From contig CAMPCZ010000005.1 in NCBI GenBank assembly GCA_946648015.1, forward strand, positions 1 through 36,070: a stretch of 36,070 nt of DNA, given 5' to 3'. Below are positions 15,010 through 22,149 of this stretch, piece by piece (the first letter of the stretch is position 1; each line of letters begins with the position of its first letter). This stretch comes from an uncultured Clostridia bacterium. Its GTDB lineage: Bacteria > Bacillota > Clostridia > Christensenellales > CAG-1252. A program made the position numbers and the translations under genes. The notes under the pieces are model-generated. The model did no database searches, had not been told where the DNA came from, and was given only the letters and a program-made list of their open reading frames with translations.

Positions 15010-16545
15010 ATGGAAATCGTTAGCAATCTGACTATGCCGCTGGATGCAAACCAAGCGGCCGTACGCTCCGCCGCTTGCCATCGCTTGGGCTGGAAGGTGG
15101 GGCAGGTGCGCACCTTTGTGGTGTTGCGCCGTAGCGTTGACGCGCGCCGTATGCCCGTCAAATGGGTGTATACGGTGGGTTTATCGCGCGAGGTCGAGGC
15201 AGTGCCTTGCTATGCGCCCCGTGCGGCGCGCCCGCCGGAAATGCGCCCCGTTGTGGTGGGGTTTGGCCCTGCCGGCATGATGTGCGCTTTGTCTTTGGCC
15301 GAGTCGGGGTTGCGCCCCATCGTGCTGGAGCGCGGCGGCGACGTGGATACCCGCACCCAAAAAGTGCGCGATTTTTGGCAAAACGGCGTGTTGGACGAGC
15401 AGTGTAACGTGCAATTCGGCGAGGGTGGCGCCGGCGCCTTTTCGGACGGCAAACTCAATACCGGCACGGGCGACAAATGGATGCAACGCTACGTTTTGGA
15501 GACCTTCGTGCGCTATGGCGCCGATCCCTCTATCCTCTATGAAGCCAAACCCCACGTAGGCACCGACAAGTTGGTGGGTGTGGTGCGGGGCATACGCGAG
15601 CGCATACGTTCGCTGGGCGGCGAAGTGCATTGCAACGAGCCCGTGGTGGATATCGTCTCGTCGGCGGAGGGCGCGGTGCTTACTACGCCCGCGGCGCGCT
15701 ATACGACCCGCCACGCGGTGCTTGCCATAGGCCACAGCGCCCGCGATACCTACCGCTTGTTGCATAGCCGAGGCTACCTCATGGAATGCAAGGCGTTTGC
15801 GGTGGGATTGCGCGTGGAGCATTTGCAGGAGGACGTCAGTCGCGCGCTGTACAAAGAAGCATACGGACACCCATTGCTGCCGCCCGCCGACTACAAGCTG
15901 GTGTCGCACACCCCCTATGGCGGCGTGTATACCTTTTGTATGTGCCCCGGCGGCTACGTCGTGGCGTCTTCGGCCGAACGCGAAACGGTGGTCACCAACG
16001 GTATGAGCTATTCGGGACGCGACGGCGTCAATGCCAATGCGGCGGTGTTGGTGGGCGTTACGGCGGACGATTTGGCAGGCCGGCTATTCGGCGGCGTGGC
16101 TTTGCAGGAACAGTTGGAACGCTCGGCCTATCGCTTGGGCGGCGGCGACTATCGCGCGCCGGCGCAACGACTGGGCGACTTTGTGGCGGGGCGGCAAACC
16201 GTGGCTTTCGGCAAAGTGTCTCCTACCTATATGCCCGGCGTTACACCCGCCAGGCTCGACCAAAATCTGCCCTTTGCCCTGGCGCCGGCCATTCGGCACG
16301 CGTTTGGCGATTTCGGCCGAAAAATACGCGGGTTCGACGACGAGGACGCCGTGCTTACCGGCTTTGAAACGCGGTCGAGCGCACCTTTGCGCGTGTTGCG
16401 CGGCGACGACTATCGCGCGCCTACCGACCCGTGCGTCTATCCTTGCGGCGAGGGTTGCGGCTATGCGGGCGGCATCATGTCTGCGGCGACCGACGGGCTG
16501 AAAGTGGCCGAGGCCATAGCCTTGGACAACGGTGCGGAGGCATAA
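15010..16545 (+). CDS. FAD-dependent dehydrogenase, COG2509 family
   Basis: A 511-residue flavoprotein. An N-terminal domain (about residues 1-75, with VKWVYTVGLSREVE) precedes a Rossmann motif VVGFGPAGMMCALSLAESG near residue 80. The hallmark QFGEGGAGAFSDGKLNTG is near residue 135, and the C terminus holds CGEGCGYAGGIMSAATDGL, an FAD-binding closure. Length and motifs match COG2509, widely present in Bacillota with no settled function; reductase or dehydrogenase activity is inferred. The start is the ATG at 15010, directly after a strong extended -10, which makes the track start at 14824 impossible from this promoter. A minus-strand terminator follows. Confidence 0.88.
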   Translation: MEIVSNLTMPLDANQAAVRSAACHRLGWKVGQVRTFVVLRRSVDARRMPVKWVYTVGLSREVEAVPCYAPRAARPPEMRPVVVGFGPAGMMCALSLAESGLRPIVLERGGDVDTRTQKVRDFWQNGVLDEQCNVQFGEGGAGAFSDGKLNTGTGDKWMQRYVLETFVRYGADPSILYEAKPHVGTDKLVGVVRGIRERIRSLGGEVHCNEPVVDIVSSAEGAVLTTPAARYTTRHAVLAIGHSARDTYRLLHSRGYLMECKAFAVGLRVEHLQEDVSRALYKEAYGHPLLPPADYKLVSHTPYGGVYTFCMCPGGYVVASSAERETVVTNGMSYSGRDGVNANAAVLVGVTADDLAGRLFGGVALQEQLERSAYRLGGGDYRAPAQRLGDFVAGRQTVAFGKVSPTYMPGVTPARLDQNLPFALAPAIRHAFGDFGRKIRGFDDEDAVLTGFETRSSAPLRVLRGDDYRAPTDPCVYPCGEGCGYAGGIMSAATDGLKVAEAIALDNGAEA

Positions 16546-16568
16546 AAAAAGCGCCCTGATGGGGCGCT
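16544..16568 (-). terminator. Rho-independent terminator of the small minus-strand gene
   Basis: AGCGCCC (16550-16556) pairs with GGGCGCT (16562-16568); on the minus strand the stem is followed by a run of T (A-run 16544-16550). Its stem overlaps the stop codon of the gene. Confidence 0.85.
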
Positions 16569-16830
16569 ATACGTCATAATCGACGTTTTCTATGGTGAAT
16601 TTGGTAAAATCGACGGGTTCGATAAAATCGCGCGGCTTGTATTCCACAATGTTGAATCGGCGCAGATGGTTGAAGTGCATTGCCAAGGATACGGGGGTGG
16701 ATAAGTCGAGCCTTTGGCAGATCTCCACCAAAAAAGCCTCGTACTCCTCCCGCGTGAGGGGTGCGGCATTGCGCGCTATGATGTTGGCTCTAAGGTGTTC
16801 GCCATCTACGATTTTGGCCCACAATTTCAT
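16567..16830 (-). CDS. Conserved hypothetical protein, 87 residues (MKLWAKI family)
   Basis: A small soluble protein starting MKLWAKIVDGEHLRANII with a two-part layout: a strand-rich start, an acidic helix (REEYEAFLVEICQRLD, about residues 27-42), then a segment LSTPVSLAMHFNHLRRFNIV and the C-terminal RDFIEPVDFTKFTIENVDY. I recall similar unannotated proteins in many Clostridia, with the conserved HxxxxxxF and DFxKFxIE ends, but no function. It has a perfect consensus promoter, GGAGGA ribosome binding site and its own terminator, so it is a real single-gene unit. Confidence 0.8.
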   Translation of the reverse strand: MKLWAKIVDGEHLRANIIARNAAPLTREEYEAFLVEICQRLDLSTPVSLAMHFNHLRRFNIVEYKPRDFIEPVDFTKFTIENVDYDV

Positions 16831-16872
16831 GCCGTTTTTCCTCCGCTACGGGCGTTGTCCCACCGTTAGTCT

Positions 16873-16901
16873 ATTATAAAACGGACGGCGGCGCTTGTCA
16901 A
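16873..16901 (-). promoter_or_regulatory. Perfect consensus sigma-A promoter of the 87-residue protein
   Basis: On the minus strand TTGACA (16901-16896), 17 bases, TATAAT (16878-16873), with about 40 bases of leader to the ATG. It lies back to back with the tmk promoter. Confidence 0.88.
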
Positions 16902-16922
16902 CGGCAAAAATGGGCAAAGGGA

Positions 16923-16951
16923 TTGCTTTACGCGTGTATTTGTGCTACAAT
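16923..16951 (+). promoter_or_regulatory. Sigma-A promoter of tmk
   Basis: TTGCTT (16923-16928), 17 bases, TACAAT (16946-16951) with a TGC extension. The predicted start point near 16958 excludes the upstream in-frame ATG at 16953 and TTG at 16923 and leaves GAGGT before the ATG at 16971. Confidence 0.75.
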
Positions 16952-16970
16952 AATGGAGCGAGGTATGACA

Positions 16971-17582
16971 ATGAAAGGCAAGTTTATCGTATTCGAGGGT
17001 ATCGACGGCAGCGGCAAATCGAGCCACGCGCGCATCTTGGCCGAGCGTATGCAACGCGAGGGCGTCGCCGTGTATCGTACGGCCGAGCCGACCGACGGCC
17101 CCATAGGCACCCTTTTGCGGCGCTACCTCAAGGGGGAGTTGCGGGCCGATGAGCGAGCCATTGCCACCTTGTTTTTGGCCGATAGACTCGACCACATTTC
17201 GGCCCCGGGCGGGCTTGAGGAAACCTTGCTTGCGGGCGTCAACGTCGTGTGCGACCGCTACTTGTACAGTTCGGTGGCCTACAACTGCGCCTCGGAGGGG
17301 GTGGATTGGGTGGCCGAACTCAATCGCACGGCACACCATAGGCTGCGCCCCGACTTGGTGGTGTATTTGGATCTGCCGGTCGGCGTGATGGAACAACGAT
17401 TGCAAAATCGCAATTTCAAGGAGATCTACGAGACCGTCGCCTACCAAACTCGTGTGCGTGAGCGCTATCTCGAGGCGTTCGACCTGTTTGGCGACAACGT
17501 GGCCATGATCGATTGCAACCGAGCCAAGGCCGAGGTGGCAGAGGACGTGTGGCACGCCGTGCAACGCGTGTTGGCGCAATAA
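16971..17582 (+). CDS. tmk: Thymidylate kinase
   Basis: Phosphorylates dTMP to dTDP. At 203 residues it is a normal size from the ATG at 16971 (MKGKFIVFEGIDGSGKSS), chosen because GAGGT lies six bases upstream and the family starts here. P-loop is EGIDGSGKS at residues 9-17. The DR-Y/H motif is CDRYLYSSVAY near residue 90, and TAEPTDGPIG near residue 37 is the E-P-(T/G) segment. The lid region has an EQRLQNRNFKEIYE stretch. The gene has its own promoter and is followed after 61 bases by a PH-like membrane protein gene with its own ribosome binding site. Confidence 0.95.
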   Translation: MKGKFIVFEGIDGSGKSSHARILAERMQREGVAVYRTAEPTDGPIGTLLRRYLKGELRADERAIATLFLADRLDHISAPGGLEETLLAGVNVVCDRYLYSSVAYNCASEGVDWVAELNRTAHHRLRPDLVVYLDLPVGVMEQRLQNRNFKEIYETVAYQTRVRERYLEAFDLFGDNVAMIDCNRAKAEVAEDVWHAVQRVLAQ

Positions 17583-17643
17583 GCATAAGCGACCGCGTGC
17601 CGTGGAGGCGGCGAGGCGGTCGGCAGATAATGGAGGAAATGTT

Positions 17644-18525
17644 ATGGCAAATGTCAACGAAGAATTCGACGCTATGGACGAATTGTCCATAGGCGACTTG
17701 CAGGACGTAGAGTCCGAGGCGGCTGAGCAGCCCGCCCCGAGCGAGCAAGTGTTGGAGGTGCCCACCTTGGACGAGCCGCAAGGCGGTGTAGCCGTGGAAA
17801 ACGTTGTTGCGCCTACTCCGGCCGAGCAACCCGTCGCGCCCGTGCAAACGACGGAACAGCCTCGTCCGCAACCCGTATGCGAAGCGCCCAAACCCGCCGT
17901 GGTGCGGGCAATGCCTTTGCCCGACTACAATACGCGTTTGATGCGCAAAGAAAGGTCGGGCTATGCCGGCACGTTCCGCTTGGCGGAGGGCGAAGAGGTG
18001 CTGTCCATGTACCGCGCGCTCGCCGGCAAAGGCGTGGGCGGCCGCGTCTATCTCACCAATCGCCGCTTTTTGATGGAGGCTTCGCTACACACAGAGTTGC
18101 CCGTAGACAAAGTGGCGGGCTATTCCACCGGCAGATTTACCCATCTTAGCGTGTTCAAACTCATTTTCGGCATCTTGTTTTTGCTCGTTTGCGGCGGTGT
18201 GGCGGCGGCGTTTACTTTGCCCAACCTTTTGGGCAATTGGTCGGTATTCGAGGATATGAGTTGGCTCAGATACGTCTTCTATGCGGTAGGCGGTTTGTTG
18301 GGTTTGGTGGGGCTAATTATGGTATGCACCAGCGTGGATTCGCGCTTTATGCTGAGCATCATTACCGACGGCTTGCAACAGGCGGTGTCGGTGCGCTCGG
18401 GCGTGGGCAAAAACGACGTCAATATCTTCCAACCCATCGCCTACGGCAACAAGGGCAAAGACTACAAATTGTTCTGCCGAGAGTTCGGCGCAAGGTTGGA
18501 CGAGATCAAGCGCGCCCTCAAATAA
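17644..18525 (+). CDS. Membrane protein with N-terminal disordered region and PH/GRAM-like domain
   Basis: A 293-residue protein; start at 17644 (MANVNEEF) has GGAGGAAAT upstream, so the track start at 17602 is dropped. Residues 1-90 are acidic then Pro/Gln/Val-rich and look disordered. Residues 110-165 (AEGEEVLSMYRALAGKGVGG, then RVYLTNRRFLME) match the bacterial PH/GRAM fold: a strand, YLTNRR and a VDKVAGY strand. Two membrane helices follow (about 170-190 and 212-235), then a C-terminal domain with KDYKLFCREFGARLDEIKRA. The combination suggests a cytosolic sensor or scaffold tethered to the membrane; function unknown. Confidence 0.75.
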   Translation: MANVNEEFDAMDELSIGDLQDVESEAAEQPAPSEQVLEVPTLDEPQGGVAVENVVAPTPAEQPVAPVQTTEQPRPQPVCEAPKPAVVRAMPLPDYNTRLMRKERSGYAGTFRLAEGEEVLSMYRALAGKGVGGRVYLTNRRFLMEASLHTELPVDKVAGYSTGRFTHLSVFKLIFGILFLLVCGGVAAAFTLPNLLGNWSVFEDMSWLRYVFYAVGGLLGLVGLIMVCTSVDSRFMLSIITDGLQQAVSVRSGVGKNDVNIFQPIAYGNKGKDYKLFCREFGARLDEIKRALK

Positions 18526-18553
18526 GGCGACAAACCCAATATATAGTGTCTTC

Positions 18554-18596
18554 GAGGGCGGCGAAAGGGCGAAAGTCCATATAAACCGCCCTCTTT
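18554..18596 (+). terminator. Possible weak terminator after the PH-like gene
   Basis: GAGGGCGG (18554-18561) pairs with CCGCCCTC (18586-18593) across a 24-base loop; only three T follow. The long loop and short T-run make it weak. Confidence 0.4.
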
Positions 18597-18640
18597 GCTG
18601 CAAAATAAATAATTTTTTTGTAGGAATTGGCACAAAATCG

Positions 18641-18669
18641 TTGACACTTCTCTACGAGAATGATATAGT
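18641..18669 (+). promoter_or_regulatory. Sigma-A promoter of rpmG-secE-nusG
   Basis: TTGACA (18641-18646), 17 bases, TATAGT (18664-18669). The leader to rpmG is about 41 bases with AAGGAG near 18704. Confidence 0.88.
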
Positions 18670-18716
18670 TAGTTAGCACCTCGCAAAGGGGTGTAATTTT
18701 TTCAAGGAGTTTGATT

Positions 18717-18881
18717 ATGGCAGCGAAAGAGGCTCGTACTCGTATTACGTTGGCTTGCAGCGAGTGCAAACAGCGCAATTACAATACCAAAAAGAACAAG
18801 AAGAATTCTCCCGACCGTTTGGAGTTTAACAAATATTGTCCTTTCTGCAGAAAGCACACTTTGCACAAAGAGGCAAAATAG
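18717..18881 (+). CDS. rpmG: 50S ribosomal protein L33 (bL33), zinc-binding form
   Basis: Too short for the ORF track. 54 residues: [17 protein letters not shown], then [13 protein letters not shown], ending [16 protein letters not shown]. Two zinc cysteine pairs (C-x2-C) are intact, so this is the C+ form. AAGGAG precedes the ATG. It heads the secE-nusG-rplK transcript, the typical order in Bacillota. It is possible that a second, non-zinc copy exists elsewhere in the genome; this cannot be seen here. Confidence 0.96.
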   Translation: MAAKEARTRITLACSECKQRNYNTKKNKKNSPDRLEFNKYCPFCRKHTLHKEAK

Positions 18882-18893
18882 TTGGAGGGTAGT

Positions 18894-19151
18894 ATGGCAA
18901 AGACGAACAATGCCCCAAAAGACGCAGCAAAAAAAGACAACAAATTCGTTGCCTTCTTTAAGCGCATCGGCACCGGCTGCAAAGGCATTATATCCGAGCT
19001 CAAAAAGGTGTCCTGGCCCACGTTTGGCAAGGTGATGGCCCAGACCGGCGTCGTGTTGGTCGTGGTGCTGTTCTTCCTCGTGGTCATCGGCGCATTTGAC
19101 GCAGGCCTGACCGCTTTGCTCAAATTGTTGTTGAGGAATTCCCAAATCTAA
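18894..19151 (+). CDS. secE: Protein translocase subunit SecE
   Basis: Single-helix clamp of SecY in the translocon. 85 residues from the ATG at 18894, with GGAGGGT upstream; the track's TTG at 18882 is part of that site. The amphipathic segment ELKKVSWPTF (around residues 39-48) is the diagnostic SecE motif. One membrane helix follows (VVLVVVLFFLVVIGAF, about 56-72). It shares a transcript with rpmG and nusG. Confidence 0.95.
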   Translation: MAKTNNAPKDAAKKDNKFVAFFKRIGTGCKGIISELKKVSWPTFGKVMAQTGVVLVVVLFFLVVIGAFDAGLTALLKLLLRNSQI

Positions 19152-19160
19152 GGAGCGCGT

Positions 19161-19688
19161 ATGGAAGCAAGTGATAAAGTGTGTTGGTACATCATTCACA
19201 CCAGCGCTTCGAGCGAGTTGAGTGTACGCGACAACATTCTCAAGATGGTCGAAAACAACGGTTTGCAAGACCAAATTTTCGACGTCAAAGTGCTTGAGGA
19301 AGAGGAAGTCGTCGAGACCAACGGCAAGCGCAAGGTGGTCATGAAAAAGAAGTTCCCCACCTATGCTTTCATCAAGATGATCTATTCCGATCACGTGTAC
19401 TACAAGGTAACCAAGATCCGCGGCGTAACGGGTTTCGTCGGCGCGGGTGGTCGCCCCGAGCCTTTGACGGCGGCCGAAATTCGTCGTATGGGTTTGGAGA
19501 AGGTGAAAGCCGAGGATTTGGGCATCGAAGAGGGCGACCAAGTGCGCATCATCAACGGTGCATTCGAGGGCTATTATGGCGAGGTGAGCAAGATCGACAG
19601 CGACGCCGGCGTGGCCGAGGTCGTGTTGCACATGTTTGGCAAGCCCACGCCCATCAAGCTGGAATTCAATCAAATAGAGCGCGCGTAG
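19161..19688 (+). CDS. nusG: Transcription termination/antitermination protein NusG
   Basis: Binds RNA polymerase and tunes pausing and Rho action. 175 residues with the NGN domain (CWYIIHTSASSELSVRDNI at the start, then FPTYAFIKM near residue 73, then VTGFVGAGGRPEPL near residue 92) and the C-terminal KOW (GDQVRIINGAFEGYYGEV, about 128-145). GGAGCGCG gives the ribosome binding site. The standard start of the NusG fold has one odd spot: GWYVV is usual, here CWYII. Confidence 0.96.
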   Translation: MEASDKVCWYIIHTSASSELSVRDNILKMVENNGLQDQIFDVKVLEEEEVVETNGKRKVVMKKKFPTYAFIKMIYSDHVYYKVTKIRGVTGFVGAGGRPEPLTAAEIRRMGLEKVKAEDLGIEEGDQVRIINGAFEGYYGEVSKIDSDAGVAEVVLHMFGKPTPIKLEFNQIERA

Positions 19689-19788
19689 GCGCGTGTATAT
19701 TGGCGGAGGGCGACCCCCGTCTGTGGGAGAAAAGTAAATCTATCTATGCTTTTCGTTCGTACCATGATTTGCAAATAGGAGGTAGACT

Positions 19789-20214
19789 ATGGCAAAGAAA
19801 ATCAATGCAATCGTCAAATTACAACTGCCGGCCGGCAAAGCAACCCCGGGTCCCCCCGTCGGTAGCACCTTGGGCCCCCACGGTATCAACATTCCCGGTT
19901 TTGTCAAAGAGTTCAACGAGAAAACCGCCAAAAACGTGGGTTTGGTCATTCCCGTGGTGATGACTATCTATGCCGACCGTTCCTTTAGTTTCGTGCTCAA
20001 AACGCCCCCCGCTCCCGTGCTGATCCTCAAAGCATGCGGTATCGAGAAGGGTAGCGCCGTGCCCAACAAGACCAAGGTCGCCAACATCACCAAAGCGCAA
20101 GTCGAAGAGATCGCCAAAATGAAGATGCCCGACCTCAACGCAGGTAGCCTCGAGGCCGCTTGCAGCATGATAGCCGGCACCGCCCGTTCGATGGGCATCG
20201 TCGTCGTAGACTAA
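19789..20214 (+). CDS. rplK: 50S ribosomal protein L11 (uL11)
   Basis: L11 forms the GTPase-associated centre with L10/L7/L12. At 141 residues it is of usual length. The N terminus is [33 protein letters not shown] is typical, and the C-terminal RNA-binding domain ends in [22 protein letters not shown] precedes the ATG. A 100-base spacer separates it from nusG; it contains no gene I can support. No anomalies. Confidence 0.97.
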   Translation: MAKKINAIVKLQLPAGKATPGPPVGSTLGPHGINIPGFVKEFNEKTAKNVGLVIPVVMTIYADRSFSFVLKTPPAPVLILKACGIEKGSAVPNKTKVANITKAQVEEIAKMKMPDLNAGSLEAACSMIAGTARSMGIVVVD

Positions 20215-20225
20215 GGAGGAGCAAT

Positions 20226-20912
20226 ATGAAAATTAGCAAGAGATATAAAGAAGCTTCCGCCAAAGTAGAAAACGGTAAAGTATACGATTATGCCGAGGCC
20301 ATTCGTTTGGCCGTCGAGGCCGCCAGTGCCAAATTCGACGAGTCGCTCGAGTTGCACGTGCGTTTGGGCGTAGATCCCCGTCATGCCGACCAACAAGTGC
20401 GTGGCGTGTGCGTGTTGCCCAACGGTACCGGTAAAAAGGTGCGCGTGTTGGTGTTTGCCAAAGGCGCAAAGGCCGACGAGGCCACTGCCGCCGGTGCGGA
20501 CTACGTAGGCGCAGAGGAATTGGTCGCCAAGATCCAAAAAGAGAACTGGTTCGATTTCGACGCCTGTATCACTACGCCCGACATGATGGGCGTTGTGGGA
20601 CGTATCGCCCGTTTGCTCGGCCCCAAAGGCTTGATGCCCAACCCCAAGAGTGGCACCGTTACCCAAGATATCACCAAAGCCATTCATGATATCAAGGCCG
20701 GTAAAGTCGAGTATCGTTTGGACAAAGCCGCCATCATTCACGTGCCCTTCGGCAAAGTGAGTTTTGGCGCGGACAAACTCATCGAAAACTTCGAGACCAT
20801 TATGGACGCCATCGTCAAGGCAAAACCCTCCGCGGCCAAAGGTACTTATCTCAAGTCCATCGCGGTTGCCTCTACCATGGGCCCCGGCATCAAAGTTTCT
20901 TACGCGAAATAA
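20226..20912 (+). CDS. rplA: 50S ribosomal protein L1 (uL1)
   Basis: L1 forms the mobile stalk at the E site. 228 residues from the ATG at 20226, with AGGAGGAGCAAT upstream, instead of the track's 20160 start, which overlaps rplK. Typical features: [11 protein letters not shown] at the start, [20 protein letters not shown] near residue 36, [12 protein letters not shown] near residue 55, and [12 protein letters not shown] near residue 135. The next genes, rplJ and rplL, are on a separate promoter. Confidence 0.97.
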   Translation: MKISKRYKEASAKVENGKVYDYAEAIRLAVEAASAKFDESLELHVRLGVDPRHADQQVRGVCVLPNGTGKKVRVLVFAKGAKADEATAAGADYVGAEELVAKIQKENWFDFDACITTPDMMGVVGRIARLLGPKGLMPNPKSGTVTQDITKAIHDIKAGKVEYRLDKAAIIHVPFGKVSFGADKLIENFETIMDAIVKAKPSAAKGTYLKSIAVASTMGPGIKVSYAK

Positions 20913-20922
20913 CAAAAAACAG

Positions 20923-20951
20923 TTGACACTTGTGTGTCGGGCTGTTACAAT
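20923..20951 (+). promoter_or_regulatory. Sigma-A promoter of rplJ-rplL
   Basis: TTGACA (20923-20928), 17 bases, TACAAT (20946-20951), 11 bases after the rplA stop. The transcript begins with the L10 leader. Confidence 0.88.
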
Positions 20952-20957
20952 ATCATC

Positions 20958-21073
20958 GTTCATACAAAGACAGTAAGTGGCCTTGTGCCTTAAAGTTGCT
21001 TACCGAGGTGAATGTAAACATTTGATATGCTTTTACTGTCCTCTCGTCTTTGTATGGCGAGAGGATATTTTGT
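20958..21073 (+). promoter_or_regulatory. L10 leader (ribosomal protein autoregulatory element)
   Basis: GACAGTAA (20969-20976) pairs with TTACTGTC (21033-21040), enclosing a loop with the conserved CCGAGGTGAA (near 21003). An antagonistic hairpin CCTCTCG (21040-21046) with CGAGAGG (21058-21064) follows, then ATATTTTG, a weak terminator-like end. This matches the L10 leader of Bacillota, bound by L10(L12)4 to control its own operon. Confidence 0.82.
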
Positions 21074-21112
21074 ATAGCACCACTTTTGTGGAATCAATAT
21101 AGGAGGTAAATC

Positions 21113-21652
21113 ATGGCATCCAAAGCATCGGAATCCATTTTGAGTGCAAAGAGAGTAGTCATCGACGAAATCAAAGAGAAGATCCAAAGCGCTCAATCCA
21201 TCGTGCTGATGAGCTACCAAGGTTTGACCGCCGCCCAAGATACCGAACTGCGTGCCAAATTGCGCGAGGCCGGCGTCGAGTACAAGGTACTGAAAAACAG
21301 ATTGGTACGCATTGCGCTCAACGAGCTGGGCTACACCGAGTTTGACCACGACCTCGAGGGACCCACAGCGGTCGCTTTCGGTCATACGGACGCAGTTGCT
21401 CCTGCCAAAATTTTGTGCGAATACACCGCCAAATTTGGCAAGATCGCTGTCAAGAGCGGTATGGTTGACCACGTTGCCATCGACGCAAACGGAGTCAAAG
21501 AATTGGCCGAGCTTCCCTCCAAGGAAGTGTTGGTCGCGAAGGTACTCGGTATGCTGCAAGCCCCCATCACGGGTTTTGTGCGCGTACTCAACGGTACTAT
21601 CGGCGGTTTGGCCATCGCCCTCAAGGCGATCGCCGACAAACAGGAAGCATAA
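21113..21652 (+). CDS. rplJ: 50S ribosomal protein L10 (uL10)
   Basis: Anchors L7/L12 dimers at the stalk base. At 179 residues it is a little longer than average because of the N terminus, which reads MASKASESILSAKRVVIDEI. The core has LMSYQGLTAAQDTELRAKLR near residue 33 and EYKVLKNRLVRIAL, both typical. The C-terminal helix ending in AIADKQEA is the L12-binding segment. AGGAGGTAAATC precedes the ATG. Downstream of the L10 leader. Confidence 0.96.
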   Translation: MASKASESILSAKRVVIDEIKEKIQSAQSIVLMSYQGLTAAQDTELRAKLREAGVEYKVLKNRLVRIALNELGYTEFDHDLEGPTAVAFGHTDAVAPAKILCEYTAKFGKIAVKSGMVDHVAIDANGVKELAELPSKEVLVAKVLGMLQAPITGFVRVLNGTIGGLAIALKAIADKQEA

Positions 21653-21709
21653 TAGGCAACTACGGTTGCAACGCAACAAATTTTTGAAGAATAATTGGAG
21701 GATATAAAA

Positions 21710-22087
21710 ATGGCTGACATCAACAAAATGATCGAAGAAATCAAAGGTATGACCGTGCTCGAGCTCAACAACCTCGTCAAAGCACTCGAAGAAGAATTCG
21801 GCGTTTCCGCCGCTGCCCCCGTGGCCGTTGCCGCTGCTCCCGCTGCCGGTGCCGCCGCTCCCGCTGCCGAAGAGAAAACCGAGTTCACCGTGGTCTTGAA
21901 GGCCGCCGGTCCCAACAAATTGCAAGTCGTCAAAACCGTGCGTGAACTCACCGGTTTGGCCCTTGGCGAAGCCAAAGCCCTCGTTGACAACGCTCCCAAA
22001 GCCGTCAAAGAGAACGTCAGCAAAGAAGAGTGCGACAAACTCGTCGAGCAACTCAAAGCTATCGGCGCCGAGGTCGAAGTCAAGTAA
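21710..22087 (+). CDS. rplL: 50S ribosomal protein L7/L12 (bL12)
   Basis: Multicopy stalk protein that recruits translation GTPases. 125 residues from the ATG at 21710, with TTGGAGGAT upstream; the track's 21695 TTG lies in that site. The N-terminal dimer domain ([20 protein letters not shown]), an Ala/Pro hinge, and the C-terminal domain with [20 protein letters not shown] and [18 protein letters not shown] are all normal. A strong terminator follows; rpoB, its near-universal neighbour, is absent. Confidence 0.97.
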   Translation: MADINKMIEEIKGMTVLELNNLVKALEEEFGVSAAAPVAVAAAPAAGAAAPAAEEKTEFTVVLKAAGPNKLQVVKTVRELTGLALGEAKALVDNAPKAVKENVSKEECDKLVEQLKAIGAEVEVK

Positions 22088-22100
22088 GTTTTTTGCAAGA

Positions 22101-22135
22101 CAACAAAAAGTGGGGTACGCCCCACTTTTTTGTTG
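22101..22135 (+). terminator. Rho-independent terminator after rplL
   Basis: AAGTGGGG, loop TACG, CCCCACTT with a six-T run, embedded in a wider CAACAAAAA/TTTTTTGTTG pairing. It lies 13 bases after the rplL stop. Confidence 0.92.
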
Positions 22136-22149
22136 CAGTCGTCGGGTCT

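Noticed and set aside
16953-16970. Earlier in-frame tmk start codons (16953, 16965)
   Set aside because: 16953 lies upstream of the predicted transcription start; 16965 is only one base from the GAGGT site. The family N terminus starts at 16971.
18540-18640. tRNA or small RNA upstream of rpmG
   Set aside because: tRNA-Trp often lies near rpmG-secE, but I find no cloverleaf or CCA end here; only a weak long-loop stem.
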